This document shows, piece by piece, positions 1-9,330 of a stretch of 64,000 nt of DNA. Position 1 is the first letter of the stretch; the number at the start of each line of letters is the position of its first letter. The DNA is from Dama dama (taxonomy: Eukaryota > Chordata > Mammalia > Artiodactyla > Cervidae), in the NCBI RefSeq assembly GCF_033118175.1, contig NC_083695.1, forward strand, positions 34,489,607 through 34,553,606. The letters run 5' to 3'. The position numbers and the translations under genes are program-made. Below the pieces are notes generated by a model. It made no database searches. It was not told the DNA's origin and saw only the letters and a program-made list of their open reading frames with translations.

Positions 1-111
1 TTCATTCTGTAAAGATTGATTACACACCTGTAGTGAGTGCGGAGATTACCAAGTACCTGTGACTCCCTCCCTCTCCTCAAGGAGTTGCCTCTGAGTCTAT
101 AGCTGCCAGGG

Positions 112-982
112 TTATTGTTGTTCAGTCATTAAGTCATGTCTGACTCTTTGCGACCCCATGGACTGCAGAATACCAGGCTTCCCTGTCCTCTACTATCTCC
201 CGGAATTTGCTCATGTCCATTGAGTTGGTGATGCAATCCAACCATCTCATCTTCTGCTGCCCCCTCTTCTCCTTTTGCCTTCAGTCTTTTCCAGAATCAG
301 GGTCTTTGCCAATGAGTCGGCTCTTTGCATCAGGTGGCCAAAATATTGGAACTTCAGCTTTGGATCAGTCCTTCCAATGAATATTCAAGATTGATTTCCT
401 TTAGGATTGACCAGTTTGATCTCCTTGCAGTCCAAGGGACTCTCAAGAGTCTTCTCCAACACTGCAGTTCAAAAGCATCAATTCTTTGATGCTCAGCTTT
501 CTTTATGGCCTAACTCTCACATCCATACATGACTACTGGAAAAACCATAGCTTTGACTAGACAGACCTTTGTTGGCAAAGTAATGTCTCTGGTTTTTAAT
601 ATGCTGTCTAGGTTGGTCGTAGCTTTTCTTCCAAGGAGCAAGTGTCTTTTGATTACATGGCTGCAATCCCCATCTGCAGTAATTTTGGAGCCCCCCCAAA
701 ATAAAGTCTGTTACTGTTTCCATTGTTTCCCCATCTATTTGCCATGAAATGATGGGACCAGATGCCATGATCTTAGTTTTTTGAATGTTGAGTTTTAAGT
801 CAGCTTTTTCACTCTCTTCTTTCATTTTCATCAAGAGGCTCTTTAGTGCTTCTTTGCTTTCTGTCATAAGGGTGGTGTCATCTGCATATCTGATATCTGA
901 TATGTCATCTGCATATCTGCATATCATATCTGAGATTACTGATATTTCTCCTGGCAGCCTTGGTTCCAGCTTGTGCTTCGTC
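112..982 (-). mobile_element. BovB (RTE) LINE, 5'-truncated, antisense
   Basis: The left edge carries the BovB 3' end in reverse complement, with the usual run of 'gactctttgcgacccc' and 'gactgcag'. The sequence then continues through the C-terminal and reverse-transcriptase palm coding region and stops abruptly near 982, so the element is 5'-truncated at the palm. BovB is an RTE-clade non-LTR retrotransposon of about 3.2 kb, abundant in ruminants. Several frameshifts and stops break the reading frame. No clean target-site duplication was found. Confidence 0.93.
517..927 (-). pseudogene. BovB reverse transcriptase fragment with duplicated YADD box
   Basis: This is a 136-residue open stretch of the BovB polymerase. 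It carries the catalytic palm motif (YADD) near residue 5 and again near residue 14, followed by the usual KLNIQKTK and ASGP...SWQIDGE landmarks. After about residue 75 the frame shifts and the translation no longer follows BovB. The two YADD boxes come from an in-frame 27-bp tandem duplication (copies begin near 877 and 904). It cannot be functional: it lacks the endonuclease and most of the polymerase, and the frame is broken. The ATG is incidental. Confidence 0.85.
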
Positions 983-2324
983 TACTCTCCTCCCCAAAAC
1001 TACCAGCCAGTGAAAGAAATGCTAAAATAGATTCTCATGGGAGAACATAGAATCTCCTAGAGAAACTTAAAAAGTTAGTAAAATCTATAGTCTGAGTTAG
1101 GTCAAAGGATCTCTCTCATGTCCAGGACCCTAGACACATGATAGGTGGAGTGGTTATATCTTTTACCTCTGCCTTCCTCATTTTTCTAGTAACTGGCATC
1201 AAATTAGGCTTGACTTTTGTGGTCATCTTAAAGGAGGCCCTGCCTTTAGCTATGTATTTTACTATGGGAAGCTATTACTAAGTAATAAAAATGAGGAAAG
1301 CAATAGCTTGGGGTTTACTGTGGTCCTTTGACTCAACCTCTTGTCTATAAGTGGCATTAGGATGCAGAAGCTTATTGAAGGCTCAGCTCCAACTTGCAAC
1401 CAATGCTTCTTCAGGCTAGTCCAACTTTGCTTTCAACTTTCCTGTGACATTGTCAACTCCACCTTTAATTACAGATAAAGCATTTTCCAAGGACTTAAGA
1501 ACCTGCCATATTGAAATGCAAAGAAAAGAATATGCCAAAGAGACATTATTTGGGACATTAATGGTCCGTTATGCCCTTCCATGAAAAGGATTCATGGCAT
1601 ATCATGGTTTGAACCCAGTGACCTTGGGCTTTGCAGGTGGGTGAGATTGCTGAATGCAGCTCAAGAAGTCAGAGGAGATGATCATTCTCATCTCACCAAG
1701 GAGAACACATGCCCTATTCTCTCCCAAGTTGTTTCTCATTGCTGTGCAAATGTGACTGGGCATCTGCATTTCTTGACATGCCCTCTACTTATTTACATAA
1801 TACACTCCTACCAAACAGTAGCAATTATTTCTTCTCTTTCAGTTTTAAAATTGGATCTTTTCTCCTTCTGCTAGTTAAGTGACTCACTTAAATTTAATTT
1901 TATAGTCTTTTGGAGTTCAGATAATACACTGATTTTGCCAGACATAAAGCTAGTGCAGTCATGCTCTGCTTCTGAGATTGCTACCGTACACATAATGATA
2001 CCAATAAATACAATAGAAGGATGCTTTCAGGGATTTTAGCTAGAGGCTTAAAGAAAGTATGCCACACTACTTTCAGAAGTGTTTTGAGAAAAGATATTTC
2101 TCCTTGAGGATTCAAATATGGAGGCTTCTAAAGAACAGCTTTGATCCCTGAGGTGCTCTGAAAATGGTGGCCAACATGGGCAGTAGCATTTTAGGCCAGA
2201 GGTCAGTACATGGCGAGGAGGGTTTCAACCCATTTGCTCAAGTACTTGGAGAGATACCTCCTTAGAGAAAGAGGAAATTTCAGGGTGAGTTTTCCAGGCT
2301 GAGCCATATACCTGGCTACCCATT
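983..2324. other. Unique or unassigned sequence
   Basis: I recognise no gene or repeat here. Short ORFs (for example 1581-1874 +) show no domain or compositional sign of coding. Confidence 0.5.
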
Positions 2325-2715
2325 ATCAATTCATTCATTCACCTATTGTCCTATATGTTTGTAGAGAGCTTATTAATTTCCAGACACCGGGGAACCAACA
2401 TAAATAAGATATAGCCTCTGGCCCGGGACACAGGGAACAAGAGATACATAAGTAATTTCAGGATAATGTGACAAATGCTTTGATAGTGGTATTTATAATG
2501 TATTTGCAGAGTATATTGGCTAGAGCAAGTTTGGATAGCTTTGCAGTAGAAGGAATTTGATCTGGGACTCATATGAGAGAGTGGAGTATAGCAGATGAAT
2601 AAAGTAATAACAGTAATCACAATGACAAAAATGATAATAATGGTTAACATTTATTGGATGCTTCCTATGTGCCAGGTGTAGTTCTCAGTGCTTTTAATTT
2701 TTCTTGTAGTTTTAC
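2325..2715 (-). repeat. Degenerate old mammalian repeats, including a MIR fragment
   Basis: From about 2330 the sequence resembles a widespread old mammalian repeat with a 'balance of dates and totals' style of conserved phrases that I cannot name with certainty. At 2638-2715 a MIR-like block in reverse orientation is visible (tttattgg...gtgccaggtgtag...ctcagtgctttt). Divergence is high. Confidence 0.5.
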
Positions 2716-3014
2716 ATTCCTAACCCCATACCTCTAATTTACCCCTTTCCTTTCCTCATTGGTAGCCACTGGTTTGTTTCCTACATCTGTGGGTCTGTTT
2801 TTGTTTGTTTCGCTATGTAATTCATTTGTTTTGGTTTTTAAATCTACATGTAAGTGATATAGAGTATTTGTCTGACTTATTTCACTATGTATAATATTCT
2901 CTAAGTTGATCCACGTTGGTGCTAGAATTTCATCCTTTTTTATGACTGAGTCATAAGCCACTGTGTATTTGTGTTGTGTGTTTGTGTATGTGTGTGTATG
3001 TGTATGTGTGTGTA

Positions 3015-3233
3015 CTGCTTCCCAGGTGATGCTAGTGGTGAAGAACCTGCTTGCCAGTGCAGGTGATGTAAGAGATGTGGATTCGATCCCTGGGTCGGGA
3101 AGATCTCCTAGAGGAGGGTGTGGCAATCCACTCCAGTATTCTTGCCTGGAGAATCCCATGGACAGGGGAGCTTGGCAGGCTATAGTCCATAGGGTTGCAA
3201 AGAGTTGGACATGACTGAAGCAACTTAGCATGC
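3015..3233 (+). mobile_element. Bov-tA SINE
   Basis: A tRNA-derived head (gcttcccaggtg..., with a B-box-like 'gattcgatccc') is followed by the BovB-derived body (ccactccagtattcttgcc, agagttggacatgactg). It is nested in the antisense L1. GT repeats flank it on both sides, so its target-site duplication cannot be separated from the repeat. Confidence 0.93.
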
Positions 3234-3234
3234 A

Positions 3235-3262
3235 CGTGTGTGTGTGTGTGTGTGTGTGTGTA
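3235..3262. repeat. (GT)n microsatellite
   Basis: About 14 perfect GT units follow directly on the SINE tail, then a mixed CA/TA tract runs to about 3300. Confidence 0.95.
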
Positions 3263-3470
3263 TACACACATACATATGACATATATATATATGTATATCT
3301 CACATTGTCTATCCATTCATATGTTGGTGAACATGTAGGTTGCTTCCATATCTTGGCTGTTGTAAATAGTGCTGCTATGAACATTGAAGTGCATGTATAT
3401 TTTCAAGATAGTATTTTTTCTCCTGTTTGAGAAATTTGCCCTTTAATTTGCATCAAAATCAGTTTCTTTA

Positions 3471-3604
3471 GGGAATTCCCTGACAGTCTAGTGGTTAGAA
3501 CTCTGTGCTCCTACTGTTGGGGGCCCAGGTTCCATCTCTGGTTGGGGAACTAAGATCCTGCAAGTTGCATGGCATGACCTCCCAAAATAAAAGCATTAAA
3601 AATT
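3471..3604 (+). mobile_element. CHR-type tRNA-derived SINE
   Basis: It begins 'gggaattccctgacagtc', continues with the 'gtggttagaactctgtgctc' and 'ggttggggaactaagatc' blocks, and ends in an A-rich tail. It is flanked by an imperfect 15-bp target-site duplication (3456-3470 aaatcagtttcttta and 3605-3619 aaatcaatttcgtta). This supports a complete retrotransposed copy. Confidence 0.88.
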
Positions 3605-3720
3605 AAATCAATTTCGTTAAGTATTTTATTTACAAGTTTTGAATAATGAATACATAGTGGATGCTGCAGTCACTCGATTGTTTAATCTTTATAGTGAACA
3701 TATAAGGTGTGTGTGTTGGG

Positions 3721-3932
3721 GGGCTTCTCAGATGGCACAAGTGTTAAAGAATTCACCTGCCAATGCAGGAGACATAAGAGATGCGGGTTTTATTCCTGGG
3801 TCAGGAAGATTCCCTGGAGAAGGAAATGGCAACCCACTCCAGTATTCTTGCCTGGGAAATTCCATGGACAGAGGAGCCTGACAGACTACAGTCCATAGAG
3901 TTGCAAAGGGTCGGGTATGACCGAGCATGATC
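3721..3932 (+). mobile_element. Bov-tA SINE
   Basis: Head 'gggcttctcagatggc', then 'ctggagaaggaaatggcaac', 'attcttgcctgggaaattcc' and a degraded tail. It is full length but more diverged than most copies here. Confidence 0.92.
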
Positions 3933-3934
3933 AG

Positions 3935-4050
3935 TGGGCCCATTATAATATCTATTTGACACATAAGGACTGTGAAGCATAGACAGATGGAGACCTTTGC
4001 TCCAGGCCACATCACGGTGAAGTGGGAGAGCTGTAATTTGAACCTGAACA
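3935..4050 (-). repeat. MIR fragment
   Basis: A degenerate MIR core in the orientation of '...aaggtcacacagctagtaag...': the sequence reads 'ccaggccacatcacggtgaa' and 'gtaatttgaacctgaacagg'. Divergence is high. Confidence 0.5.
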
Positions 4051-4259
4051 GGCCAGAAAGCTGAGGGAAGAGTGGGACAGAGAGGTATGAATGGAACTGG
4101 CTTGGGGAGGACAGGAGGCCAGTGGGCCAGTGGGGAGGTACTGTGATGGTACCACTTTGGTGTGTTAGAGAGTTGAGAGAGTTACCAATGGGAATGTGAT
4201 AACAGGAGCACAAAGGTAGAGGAGAGCTGAGCTGGAGGGGGCCTGAGGTCTTCCTCTTG

Positions 4260-4532
4260 GACATTCCACGTGCCCTTCTATTTAACCTTTAGGTCTGAAC
4301 TTAAAAGTGATGCTTTCTCAGGTAGGTACCCCCCAAAGTAAGAGCCCCTTAATTATTTTTGTTTTTCCTTTATGGTCCCAGTTTATTTACAAAACTTTAA
4401 CATCTCTTCCCAACTAGACTTTGAGTTCCTCAGAGAAGGGGCTGTATATGCTCTGGCCACCCTGTGTTCTGAGATCTGGTACCTGGTACAGAGTGGGTGC
4501 TCTAGAAATATTTGTTGGCTGGCTAACTGGAG
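4260..4532 (+). repeat. L2 LINE 3' end
   Basis: It has the classic L2 terminal layout: 'ctagactttgagttcctcag', a 'ggggctgta' block, 'ctggtacagagtgggtgctc' and the end 'aatatttgttggctgg'. It is an ancient copy with no coding capacity. Confidence 0.75.
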
Positions 4533-5609
4533 AGTTCCTAGGCCCTTTATTTACTTCCTGCATTAATGGCTCTTCTGTTGTCATTCCTTTTTATAGTATC
4601 ACACTCTACATTTTCCATGAACCAAGTTCCACAACCCTTAAGCCATCAGCATACAGCAAGTGTCCAAACAGTAGCAAATCTTTTAGCTAAAGGAGTATTT
4701 TCCCTCCAGAAGCTTAGATGCAACTCAACGTGTTTGTAATGTGAAATCACTTCTTATCCTTAGATTTTCCTTGCAACAAACACATCAGAGCGTAACTCAT
4801 AACAAGGCACAGTAAAAATAATTGTTGGCTAAGCATAACTGAAGAAAGTGAAGGGTTTGGGGACTTACTCATAGGTCCTAGTTCATCTTATGGATTCTTG
4901 AGACGTGGCCAGCAGGTTCTTTCAGGCTGACACAATTCTTACCAGGCCATCTTTTCTCAGGCCCTTCATAGTAAGAAAACCCTTGCTATTGCATCTGCCT
5001 GTGTGTGAATCATAAATCAGTCTATGAAATAGTTGTCCCACAGTAGATGGAGGAGTTCACCTTTGCCTTCAGTAGATGTGAATTCTCTCCTCCTATTAGG
5101 AATTCTGGTGTTCAGGTTCTGTGTGGGGAGGACGTGGGTGGCAGACCAGTGGCTTCTCATTCTGAACTGGGATGCTTTTCATAACACCTGGGCTGCGGAC
5201 CGTGCCAGGGCCCTTTCTGAAATGAGTCACTTCATTATCTGCACAAAGACAGGCCTCTTTCCCGAGGTGAGGCATTCCCAGTCTGTCATTTTCACCAGAC
5301 ATGACAGATGAGCCACTGCTGGGAAAGGAATCTTTTGCGCTGATCCTTTCAGAGCCTACCAGCTCCAGCCCTTGCAGCCACTCTGCATGTGAACTTGAGA
5401 TGACAGAGCCAGAGAATCTTCACATTCAGTCCTTGAGCTGGACTGGATTGGTGTCTTTCAGTTTTAACAATTTTTTTAATTGACATTAAGAAATAGATTT
5501 CCCATTACAGCCTGCACACACGTGTGTAGATTTCATAACTGAATGAGAAGTATCACAAAACAGTGCTTATCCTTACTCTATGTGGTGTATGTACTCTGTT
5601 ATATTATTG
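4533..5609. other. Unique or unassigned sequence
   Basis: I recognise no repeat or gene in this 1.1 kb. Short ORFs (5033-5311 +, 5096-5302 -) overlap on opposite strands and show no family signature. Confidence 0.45.
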
Positions 5610-5625
5610 AAAAATGCTTGGAGCA

Positions 5626-6376
5626 TTGTGTACACGTCCATCCCAAACTCCCTAACCATCCCATCCCCCCGTCCTTCCCCCTACTCCAGCAACCGTAAGT
5701 TTGTTCTCTAAGCCCATGAGTCTTTCTGCTTTATAAGTATAATCATTTGTATAATTTCTTTTCAGATTCTGCTTTTTAAGGGATGGCATATGACATTTCT
5801 TTTTCTCTGTCTGACTTCACTCAGTATGACGATCTCTAGGGTTCATCCATATTGCTGAAAATGACATTATTTCATTATTTTTAATGGCTGAGTAATATTC
5901 CATTGTAAATATGTGTGCGTGTGTGCATATGTGCTGAGTTGTGTCCAACTCTTTGCAACCCCATGGACTGTACCCCAGCAGGCTCCTCTGTCCATGGGAT
6001 TTTCCAGGCAAGAATACTAGAGTGGGTTGCCATTTCCTATTCCAGGGGATCTTCCTGACTCAGGGATCAGAATTGGGTCTCCTACATTGCAGGTGGATTC
6101 TTTACCTCTAGTGACACCTGGGAAGCCAAGTGTATATTCATACCACATCTTTATCCATTCCTCTGTTGATGGACATTTAGGTTGCTTGTACACACTGCTG
6201 TATTTAAAATGAATAGCCAACAGGGACCATCTGCATAGCACATGGAACTCTGCTCAATGTTACATGGCTGTCTGGATGGAAAGGGAATTGGGGGGAAATG
6301 GATACATGTGTATGTATGGCTGAGTCTATTTGCTGTCCACCTGAAACTATCACAACATTGTTTGTTAATTGGCTAT
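5626..6376 (+). mobile_element. L1 3' end with inverted 5' part (twin-primed structure)
   Basis: From about 5630 to 6186 the sequence is antisense L1 3' UTR (antisense 'gggagtttgggatg' near 5645, 'ggctgagtaatattccattg' near 5886). At about 6187 it switches to the sense L1 3' end ('gtacacactgctgtat', 'ctgaaactatcacaacattg', 'ttaattggctat'). The L1 position at the outer end of the inverted part is the position where the sense part begins, and both contain 'gtacac'. An imperfect direct repeat flanks the whole (5610-5625 aaaaatgcttggagca, 6590-6605 with one mismatch). It was later invaded by a Bov-tA and by a BovB 3' fragment. Confidence 0.75.
5929..6127 (-). mobile_element. Bov-tA SINE, antisense
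   Basis: It reads 'gtgctgagttgtgtccaact', 'ccatgggattttccaggcaa', 'gattctttacctctagtgac' and ends at the reverse-complement head 'cacctgggaagcc'. It lies inside the inverted part of the L1, next to a GT tract. Confidence 0.92.
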
Positions 6377-6561
6377 TGTTGTTGTTCAGTTGCTGGGTAG
6401 TGTCTGACTCTCTCTGATCCCATGGACTGTAGCATACCAGGCCTCCCTGTCCCTATCTGACAGAGTTTGCCCAAAATCATGTCCAGTGAATTGGTGATGA
6501 TATCTAACCATCTCATCCTCTGCCACCCTCTTCTCCTTTTGCCTTCAGTCTTTCCCAGCAT
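6377..6561 (-). mobile_element. BovB 3' end fragment, antisense
   Basis: It starts with the tail 'tgttgttgttcagttgctg' and continues 'gaccaggcctccctgtcc'-like text to 'gtctttcccagcatt'. It holds only the last ~185 bp of BovB and sits at the very end of the sense L1, separating the L1 body from its A-rich tail. No clear target-site duplication was seen. Confidence 0.85.
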
Positions 6562-6612
6562 TAAAAAATATGTATAATTAGCAAGAGGAAAAAATGCTAG
6601 GAGCACTCTGTA

Positions 6613-6874
6613 ACTCAGTGTCATGTACAGCTGCATATTGAAAAACAGTGATTAGATATCCCAGCCTTCATGAGATCTGAGATCTCTGATATCCTCCTTT
6701 TTGTGAAGGAGAGATCCTTAGGTGTGATTTCAGTATCATACAACCAGTGAGCAGCAAAGCTGTGACTTAACCTAGGCCTCCGGACTTTGATACAGCTTTT
6801 TTATGTAAATAGCTATTACTCAAAACATCTCTTCTTTTGTGTTCTTAATGTATATTTAACTTTTCTTTCTGGCT
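6613..6874. other. Unique or unassigned sequence
   Basis: A MIR-like phrase ('gcaaagctgtgacttaacc' near 6755) hints at an ancient fragment, but too little is preserved to call it. Confidence 0.35.
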
Positions 6875-6887
6875 AAGTACAGAGTGG

Positions 6888-7497
6888 GCTTCCCTTGTGG
6901 CTCAGCTGGTAAAGAATCTGCCTGCAATGCAGGAGACCTGGGTTTGATCCCTGGGTTGGGAACATCACTTGCTCCTTGGAAGAAAAGCTATGACCAACCT
7001 AGACAGCATATTAAAAAGCCGAGACATCACTTTGCCAACAAAGGTCTGACTAGTCAAAGCTACGGTTTTTCCAGTTGTCATGTATGGATGTGAGAGCTGG
7101 ATTATAAAGAAAGCTAAGCACCAAAGAATTGATGCTTTTGAACTGTGGTGTTGGAGAAGACTCTTGAGAGTCCCTTGGACTGCAAGGAGATCAAGCCAGT
7201 CAATCCTGAAGGAAATCACCCTGAATATTTATTGGAAGGACTGATGCTGAAGTTGAAACTCCAATACTTTGGCTATCTGATGTGAAGAACTGACTCATTG
7301 GAAAAGACCCTGATGCTGGGCAAGACTGAAGGCAGGAGAAGGGGACGTCAGAGGATGAGATGGTTGGATGGCATCACCAACTCAATGGTGTAATGATGAA
7401 CTTGAATAAGCTCCAGGAGTTGGTGATGGGCAGGGAGGCCTGGTATGCTGTAGCCCATGGGGTCGCAAAGAGTCAGACATGATGAGCGACTGAACTG
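6888..7497 (+). mobile_element. Chimeric element: Bov-tA head fused to BovB 3' half
   Basis: Positions 6888-6961 are a good Bov-tA tRNA-like head ('gcttcccttgtggctcagct' ... 'gatccctgggttgggaa'). After a few bases the sequence becomes sense BovB coding DNA at 'cttgctccttggaagaaaag' rather than the SINE body. It then runs to the BovB 3' end ('gtcgcaaagagtcagacatg', 'gagcgactgaactg'). A 13-bp direct repeat with two mismatches brackets the whole unit (6875-6887 aagtacagagtgg; 7498-7510 aagtgcagaatgg), so it probably inserted as one molecule. The BovB frame is broken, for example by a stop after 'ggctatctgatg'. Confidence 0.8.
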
Positions 7498-7510
7498 AAG
7501 TGCAGAATGG

Positions 7511-8599
7511 CAAACAAATACTATATTGGAGTCGATATCCTATATTTCTCTGCTTGAACTTCACCCACACCCTCTCTCCCTTTGCAGACCCCCAAATGAC
7601 TTAGCCAGTTTTTAAGTTGTGTATGTTGTTCTCTAGAGGCAGCATGCCTGTCCCACTGCTCCAGACCACAGCACAAAACGCACATGATTCTTGTCCTCAG
7701 ATAACTTGCTATCAAATTGGGGTGACATGGTGGAGCTTGTTACTTGTCTCAGAAGCACAAATGGTTAAACGGAATTATTAGAAATGTGTTTTGGAGGAGA
7801 GGCTCTACCCTAAGACTTTTTTCTCCCTGGTAAAGTAACAATTAGCTTCCACAGCAGGGAAGCTTGAAGCTGGGATCACAAGAGGAGAGAGAATTGCTGG
7901 AGATGTCACCCTTTGCGTTGGAAAGGTCCATCTTCCTGGTGTTGCTGCCTGGACCTTCTCCCTTCTGCCTGGGTTCCATTGCTGCTTCTCTGTTGTCCCT
8001 GGGATCCTTACCCCCATTTGGAGCTGAAATCTATTTCCTTTTGGCAAGAGGTGGTGCCTTCCAAGTATGGATATGACAACTGCATTATGCAAGCTCATGA
8101 TAAAAACACCCAGTCTAAAAATATGGGCAAAATGGGATAAGATGTTTAAAATCTGCTATATTTCACCAAGTCTGGGAGGTGGGCTGTCTGTTTCAATGGT
8201 ATTTCCTCCGTGCCTGTCCCCCGCCCCACCCACCTGTGAGTCCCCTAGGCATAGCTGTTTGGCTCGCTGGTGGAGGCATGGTGGAGAGGCGAGAGAAGCC
8301 GAGGAGCAGGCCTTGTGCACTGAGCACAGCTCCGCCTCCAGAACCCCGAGCGTGCAGACGAGGAATTCTTCCATGACACATTATTTTATGGCTTGGGATC
8401 ATCTGCTTTGAATCTGGCACCTGGACCACAGTTACCCACATTTCTGAACTTGTGAGAGCAGAGTGCCCTGCCATGCATTTGCCCTGCCCTACTCAGGAGC
8501 ATTGAGCTGCTTCCTCCTTTGAAAGGCAGTAGGCAGCTGCTCTAGCTTTTGCCCATCACCCCTCCTGTTGGCTGCCTGATGTGGAGGGACCCCTTTCTG
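7511..8599. other. Unique sequence; GC-rich patch at 8190-8370
   Basis: No repeat was recognised. The ORFs at 8067-8411 + and 8193-8474 - overlap on both strands of a GC-rich patch, which is expected by composition. I see no coding signature. Confidence 0.45.
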
Positions 8600-9330
8600 T
8601 AATATAGTGCTTTGCCTGGTGTAATTCTGATTTAGAAAAACAGCTTCGCTTGGAAAGAAACATTAATTAGATGCAAAGAGGGAGTTATTTCATCCTTCGG
8701 GTGGGGGAGAGTGGGGAGTGAGGAAGAAGAAAAAAAGTACCACAAATAAATTATCTCCTATTTGTGCAATGTTTTATGCTTGTCAGCTGTCTGTTGCCAG
8801 AGAACCACAATGTAGCTAAATACTTGTGACACCTTGCCCAATCAAGGTATAGCAAAAGGATGTTATGGGAGCCTCTTTGTGACAACCTGTGCTAGTTTAC
8901 ATTAGCTTATAACCAATCGCTTTTTTCCTCCGTGCTTGGAGAAATTTGTTAAATTAATTCAGTTGCAATTAGCAGATTTATGGGAAAGTACCCTGTTATC
9001 CTTTAATTGGAGAGCATAAAACTACAAACTGGATCCGCTGGTTCTATTTGTGTAATAGGCAATCTATCTACGACAAGATTTGATCGATGGAGTCGTATGA
9101 TGCCCTTGCCTTGTTTTATATTGGCTGTCAGCGCTTAACTGGGACTGAAGTATCTGGGTAACAAAAATTGATATAATGACTTAATGCGCCTTATTCTCTT
9201 TGAGCTACATCAGTTTAGAGCACTTCTGAGAGAAAAATGTCTGGAAAATATCAGGGAGTCATTTATCAACCTGTTTTCATTAGCATACTGCCTAGCTCTG
9301 GCAAGGATTTGAATAAAAAAAAGCAGGATG
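8600..9330. other. Candidate conserved non-coding block
   Basis: This is repeat-free AT-rich sequence with many homeodomain-type cores (TAATTA/ATTAAT near 8664, 8953 and 9005) and short CpG-containing words ('cgatggagtcgtatgatg' near 9084). ORFs are absent. Composition and lack of insertions resemble deeply conserved developmental enhancers. Conservation itself cannot be seen from one sequence. Confidence 0.35.

Larger units (their letters stand above)
2722..3440 (-). mobile_element. L1 3' UTR fragment, antisense, split by a SINE
   Basis: Both halves (2722-3014 and 3263-3440) read as the reverse complement of an L1 3' region. Recognisable phrases include the antisense of 'catggatggacc'-type text near 2910 and 'gttgcttccatatcttggc' near 3340. 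The native TG tract of the L1 was the target of a later Bov-tA insertion. Confidence 0.75.

Noticed and set aside
2734..3384. 216-residue antisense ORF with a His-Thr repeat
   Set aside because: It translates CA/GT microsatellite, Bov-tA and L1 3' UTR in series.
6888..6961. tRNA gene in the SINE head
   Set aside because: A- and B-box-like words are inherited from the tRNA ancestor. No complete cloverleaf is present, and the copy belongs to a dispersed SINE.
8067..8474. Overlapping ORFs on both strands in GC-rich DNA
   Set aside because: Long frames are expected from low stop-codon density at this composition. There are no splice or promoter signals I could support.
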